Positions 30,686 to 35,000 of a stretch of 35,000 nucleotides of DNA are shown here, piece by piece (position 1 is the first letter of the stretch; each line of letters opens with the position of its first letter). Where the stretch lies: positions 1 through 35,000 of the forward strand of contig JAHBMJ010000348.1 in the NCBI GenBank assembly GCA_018398765.1, read 5' to 3'. A model generated the notes under the pieces. It had not been told where the DNA came from. It was given only the letters and a program-made list of their open reading frames with translations, and did not search any database. Source of the DNA: Chromera velia (lineage: Eukaryota; Sar; Chromeraceae). Position numbers and translations under genes: made by a program.

Positions 30686-31915
30686 TCGCAACGCGGCGGC
30701 GGGTCATACAGATGTGCATGGACCAATTAGAACCCGCCGCCAGACCTTAACCGGCTCAAAAATTTCGAGGGGAAAAGGAACAACCCTCTGTTCCCTTTTC
30801 CCTCCTGGACTCAAAGCAATGACCCTAGGAGACGTTAGTTCGCCTCTCTAGACTCTTTCTAGCTGCTTGGTGTAGAAAAAACGACTTCCAGACTCACAGG
30901 GAGTCCAAAGAACGGACGTTTGAGGTCTGACACCTGAAGAAGCCAAAGTGGCCTTCCTGGACTCAGAAGTTCAGAAAGGGCTGTGGTACATCAATGATAA
31001 TAAAATGCATACCAACACGCTCCATCTGGTCCAGGTTACTTAGTTCCAACAGGGGATAAGGAATGGTTGATGCACTCAGTCTGTGGACTTCAACTGACAA
31101 ATCTGCTCATGAACAGAAAGATACACTCCAGATGGCGCCCTATGTCAAATTGCCGGAAGGGCTTTTTCCTTCTTGAGCATTTCAAGCCTGCAGCCATCGC
31201 ACAAAGGTATTGTCCAACACTCATATGCTTCTGTCTGGAGGGAAAGAGCAGGACAGAACCACTTAGCGGGGGAGCTGGAGGTCGATTAATTCCCCTGAGA
31301 CGCCAATTCTCCACAACAGGAAGACAAAACAATCTCGCCTTCCCACAACCAGCAGACTCACCAGGAACCTATCCCGTTGGCCTGGAAGGATGACAACAGA
31401 TACAGGGCATTGGGTAAAATTGCTGGGGATCGATTCTGTGGCCTCCTGGTAGAAAGAAGGAATGTTGCTTTGGAGGCCTGGGAGGTACTTTCCTGACTGG
31501 TCCAGACTGGAGCTGCCGGACATGCTAAAGCAGATCAACTGCGCCACAAGACTTCATCCTGATAGAGAGGCAAGCTGTCTAGTACTAGGGGAGCGGAATT
31601 ATGCTAGTTTGACTATCGGTACTGCTCTACACAACAAGGTAGACAGGAAGGTACGAGAGGATAAAATGACCCTTCTCTGTGTGTTGGTGTGCTTTTTGAG
31701 CATTCTAAGCACAATTTCGGGATTTTGAGAGTACCCCGGAAAGTTTTGGCCCAAATTCTTGCACCAACGCACTCAGCGGCCTCTAGGGACCAATTTGGTG
31801 CCTTTCTGGGCCCTGGGCGCCGCCGGCATCGCGCGGACCGGCTTAACCGGCTTAAAAATTTCAGACCCTTCTAATTGGTCCATGCACATCTGTATAACCA
31901 CCTTCCGCGTTGCGG
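30686..31915. mobile_element. Non-autonomous DNA element with about 45-bp TIRs
   Basis: The left end carries ATACAGATGTGCATGGACCA (30707-30726) and the right end its exact reverse complement TGGTCCATGCACATCTGTAT (31876-31895). Similarity extends outward through CGCAACGCGG (left) and CCGCGTTGCG (right). Just inside the left end is a hairpin, GGGGAAAAGGAACA against TGTTCCCTTTTCCC (30760-30797). Near the right end ACCGGCTTAACCGGCTTAAA repeats a left-end block (CTTAACCGGCTCAAA) in direct orientation. No transposase ORF. Likely a MITE-like element about 1.23 kb long. Confidence 0.65.
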
Positions 31916-32516
31916 TATCAAATTTACTGCGACATTTTTTAAAAAAAAGTCAAATCTCTACCAGTACAGTCTCACAGACTGCACAGAGTCTTAAATAGTT
32001 ATTGAACAGAACTTGAAATACATGTATTTTGGGATGGTATCAAGTAGCTAAACCATAGAAGAGGCCATACTATTACGTACTCTTGATAACTTTTATAAAG
32101 ATGTAAGCAAATGGAAGAAAAAAATGAATTGGATATGAATTGGACATGCTCGTGTACCTAGAACTAAAGACAGACTAAACTAGACTTCAACACATGATGT
32201 GTAAATTATTTGGACAATCGTGTTGATTCTGATTGCATGATTTATTCAATGATGAACCACTGGTACTTTAGGAACTCTCGATCCAGGCAGCAATCATCAG
32301 TCCCTGAAACAATGCACCTGGAAATTTCATCATATAATTGATATGCCTCTCCAAAACATTTCAATCACACTGGCGCACCATTGTGATGTCATATAACTCC
32401 CACATTTATGCAAGTGGAATGTGAAAACTCTTGCAGTCTACTATATAAGAAACAAAAGCGTTCTACTGCGCAACGGCAAGCGAATTGAAATTCCAATTTC
32501 CGTGTACTGCCTCATT
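31916..32516. other. Intergenic, no gene seen
   Basis: AT-rich 3' flank of the F-box-like gene. TACTATATAAG near 32440 resembles a TATA box, but no gene starts downstream on that strand. Confidence 0.4.
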
Positions 32517-33410
32517 TTAATCAAAAGAGCCTTCGGAATCTAGGTCGGAATCTAGCTCGAAATCGTCTCCCAGGGCTTCCCGGGCATCCTGACAATTCAT
32601 GCAAATCTCCCCGTGGCGGTCAGTACTCTCTGCACATCCAGGACACATTTCCTCGCCACACGCACCGCAGGCTCTCATGCAGTCTTCACAGCTGTATCCG
32701 CACATGTCACAATTCCAAGCCATGTCAGCATCGGAGACCGGATTCCCACAGCCACAACACTCTTCCATTTGTCCGCGGCAATCCGAGCAAAGAACTCGGC
32801 CTTGCAGAGTCTCCTTCAAGTTGTCTCTGTCAGAGTCCCTGGCGCATGACTTGCAGACAGTGCCACCACACTCCTCGCACTCCAACCTGTGACGCTTGCA
32901 GAACGGCCCTTCGAAACAGTCTAGACACTCATTTGCAGGCTCCTCCGGCCACTTGGTGTCGTCAGTTAAATTTTGCACTTCCTGCTGTGCGCACGACCCT
33001 ACGCATTTGTACTGCAGACGGCCGCATGCGGCGCATTTCTCCTTGTCTTTGCACCAGCCGTTGCACAGAGGGTCACTGTAAGGGCTACTGAGAAGTTCAG
33101 AATACTCACCATCAAGAACAATCTCAGTACAGTTGTCCGGGTGCTTATTGCGGCACCTCAAGTGGTCGGGAAGAGGGCAGTGGCTGCATCGGAAGATACT
33201 GCACGTCTGGCAGTCAGTGTCATCTTCGACTCGAAAGCAACCTCTGTCTGCAAAGAGTTTCTTCTTGTGGAGACTCTTGCAGGAAGCAGCCAGGCACCGC
33301 AGTGTGGAGCAATCCAAAAAGTTGAAGAGCACTTGACGCAGGGGAAGGCGAACCATGGGTGCGAGCACAGGGTCGTCATCTGTGTTCACTTCGCCAGCAA
33401 GAGACGCCAT
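32517..33410 (-). CDS. F-box-like protein with many zinc-binding CxxC pairs
   Basis: ATG 33408-33410 to TAA 32517-32519, 297 residues, no intron needed. Residues 22-50 (LPLRQVLFNFLDCSTLRCLA then ASCKSLHK) fit the F-box pattern, a leading LP followed by hydrophobic helices, known to bind Skp1 in SCF ubiquitin ligases. The rest is exceptionally cysteine-rich with about a dozen CxxC or CCxC pairs (CQTC, CSHC, CAAC, CLDC, CEEC, CKSC, CSDC, CCGC, CDMC, CEDC, CGAC, CPGC, CMNC), suggesting several treble-clef or RING-like zinc sites, probably for substrate binding. The C-terminus is acidic (ELDSDLDSEGSFD). No signal peptide, so cytosolic or nuclear. The frame is open upstream to 33479 but has no earlier ATG. 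The F-box call is moderate; zinc binding is stronger. Confidence 0.7.
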   Translation of the reverse strand: MASLAGEVNTDDDPVLAPMVRLPLRQVLFNFLDCSTLRCLAASCKSLHKKKLFADRGCFRVEDDTDCQTCSIFRCSHCPLPDHLRCRNKHPDNCTEIVLDGEYSELLSSPYSDPLCNGWCKDKEKCAACGRLQYKCVGSCAQQEVQNLTDDTKWPEEPANECLDCFEGPFCKRHRLECEECGGTVCKSCARDSDRDNLKETLQGRVLCSDCRGQMEECCGCGNPVSDADMAWNCDMCGYSCEDCMRACGACGEEMCPGCAESTDRHGEICMNCQDAREALGDDFELDSDLDSEGSFD

Positions 33411-35000
33411 AGTTGCACCGCCGTTGTCTCTTGGAGTCGTTCTCTCAGGGAATGACTCATGGAAGACTACAGTACACAAGCCGGCCTACCCTCGCTGGTC
33501 GGCACCAGACAACTGCGCGGATCTGCAGCAGCTCACGCAAACACCTGTGTCCGCTCCGTCCCCTCTCTTCCTCTTTTTCGCGAGTCGTCCGTTCAGATTC
33601 CGTGAAGGCATTTTGCGCCCCCTCGTCAGGGTGCGCTCGCTCGATGGGGGCCTTCTCACTCTGGTTGCCACTGTCACTCATTCTCTACGTCTTCACAGTC
33701 GGTGGATAAAGGTCAGACACAAAGGGGCTATATAGGTTCAAGATGAGAGCTTGCTCGATCTTCCTGAAGATACACAGAAACTCTTTGTCAGTGTGACACC
33801 AAGCCCAGAATCCGTACTGCAACTTGGAAAGCGACTTCGTGTAGGATTACAGAGTCGCCTGCTTATTCGAAAGAGCCGCGGTGATCGCCATGAATTGAAT
33901 TAATGCATGCCTGTTGTGCACCGTCGCGTGGCCATGGATGGTTGTTGCATGTTGCAGATCACCCCTGGTGTCCCCCCCCAAAAGTAAATGAACCTACTTT
34001 TTGGGTGGAAGCCTTGCCGCCGCCGCTGTGGGGTGCTTCATATGTGGAAATGAACCCCCTTTTTGTTCTGAGGGCTCGCCGCCGCCGCAAAAATGGTAGG
34101 GGTTCTTTCGGCCTCTGGGGCGATTCTTTCTAGTGGAAGATTCGAGATCAAAGACCCAGTTCTCAGCTGTATATATGTATTAATCCTGTTTACACAACCA
34201 GCTTTGCCACCTCCAGAGGCACCTTTGAGATGTCTCAGTTTTCCCCGGCCTCTTCGCCACGCGTCTGCCTCGGAGGCGCAGTGCACACACCTCTCTGCAT
34301 GTGGTTTCGCTTTCAAGATGCTGTGAATTTGACTGACCTTTAAAGAAAATTGTGCTCTCGGACCCAACTGCTCTCAATCTGTCCGAGCACGTCGAAACTG
34401 TAGCCATAGTTTGCTTGTTTTAAGCTTCAGATTCCTTGATCATCAGGGAGCTTCGGTGCAGAAGCAACAAAGTATTTTCTCGCTCAGACCTCGGAGGTCG
34501 GCAGAAGTGTTCCGTTTATCGCCGAAGGTCAGTCATTGTTGCTGAGGTTGTTAATAGATTTAAAAGGGGGAAACTGCCACAACATGCCATAACTACTCTG
34601 ACTATAGCTCCCTCCTGAAGTCTGTTTATATGCGTTGCATCATATAGGGCCACATAGGGCCTTCTTCCTACCCCTCCTTCTCGGTTCGATCGAAGGTGTT
34701 TTCATTCCGACCTTACATGCATGCTGAAAGCACTGTGCTCGGTCATATTGGACGGAGCAGAACACTGCAAGACAGGGGCACGGGTAACTCAAACAAGTTC
34801 CCTGAGGAGAGCGCTTTCTATTCTGAGGCTCTGCTCAGTCAGAGTGCATCGACTCAAGCGAAAATTCAAACCGTGTCTAGAGTGGTCTGTATATCCACGT
34901 CTGTTCAACGCCTTCGTAACACGCCTCCATTACCGCTTGCACTGGGCTTTCTCTGCGCCAGCCTGATGAGGATCTAGGTCTGTTGAAACTGCAGGAACAT
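33411..35000. other. Right-edge flank, no gene identified
   Basis: 33411-33700 probably holds the promoter of the minus-strand F-box-like gene. Beyond that, only short overlapping frames. A 63-bp-spaced imperfect repeat lies at 33986-34027 and 34049-34090, each starting ATGAACC and ending GCCGCCGCCG. An exon of a gene off the right edge cannot be excluded. Confidence 0.35.

Noticed and set aside
32599..33455. Plus-strand ORFs opposite the F-box-like gene (up to 160 codons)
   Set aside because: They mirror the cysteine-rich minus frame, have no domain pattern, and overlap each other; they are complements of the real gene.

Overview
This is nuclear DNA of a eukaryote, most likely a free-living protist or alga. 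Genes are split by short GT-AG introns, several repeat families are present, and nothing looks bacterial. A photosynthetic alveolate (chromerid-like) is my best guess, from gene style only; I cannot prove it.

Layout. 1-780 (-): a retroelement-like ORF running off the left edge. 1537-7528: a gag-only LTR retrotransposon (+) whose 5' LTR is split by a 3.4-kb Ty1/copia pol fragment (-, 1932-5362). 8609-10904 (+): a five-exon gene for a secreted cysteine-rich protein. About 7786-8190 and 11705-12405: two copies of a dispersed repeat, the second holding a long foldback. About 12.4-17.4 kb: a purine-rich tract with a decayed non-LTR (LINE-type) retrotransposon (+) and an internal 259-bp tandem duplication. 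17968-22892 (-): a decayed Ty3/gypsy chromovirus (gag, protease, RT, RNase H, integrase, chromodomain). 23257-23800: an AT-rich foldback element with perfect 24-bp terminal inverted repeats. 25.0-25.75 kb: microsatellites. 26052-29104 (-): a PIG-T/Gpi16-like GPI-transamidase subunit gene. 29.6-31.9 kb: two elements with terminal inverted repeats. 32517-33410 (-): an F-box-like protein with many CxxC pairs. The rest has no gene I can support.

Only three host genes are credible; they share no pathway, though the PIG-T-like and cysteine-rich proteins both enter the secretory route. Most of the window is mobile DNA.

The strongest signal is how that mobile DNA has decayed. The two units of the LINE duplication differ at 19 sites by my count, all transitions, with no indels. 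The two LTRs of the gag-only element differ by about 33 transitions to 3 transversions. The LTR-element reading frames (copia, gypsy and the left-edge ORF) are broken almost only by UAG/UAA (about 21 against 1 UGA), often where Gln or Trp is expected. Host genes show no in-frame UAR. This looks like C-to-T mutation of repeats, similar in effect to fungal RIP but in a non-fungal genome. A foreign UAR=Gln code in the elements is the less likely alternative.
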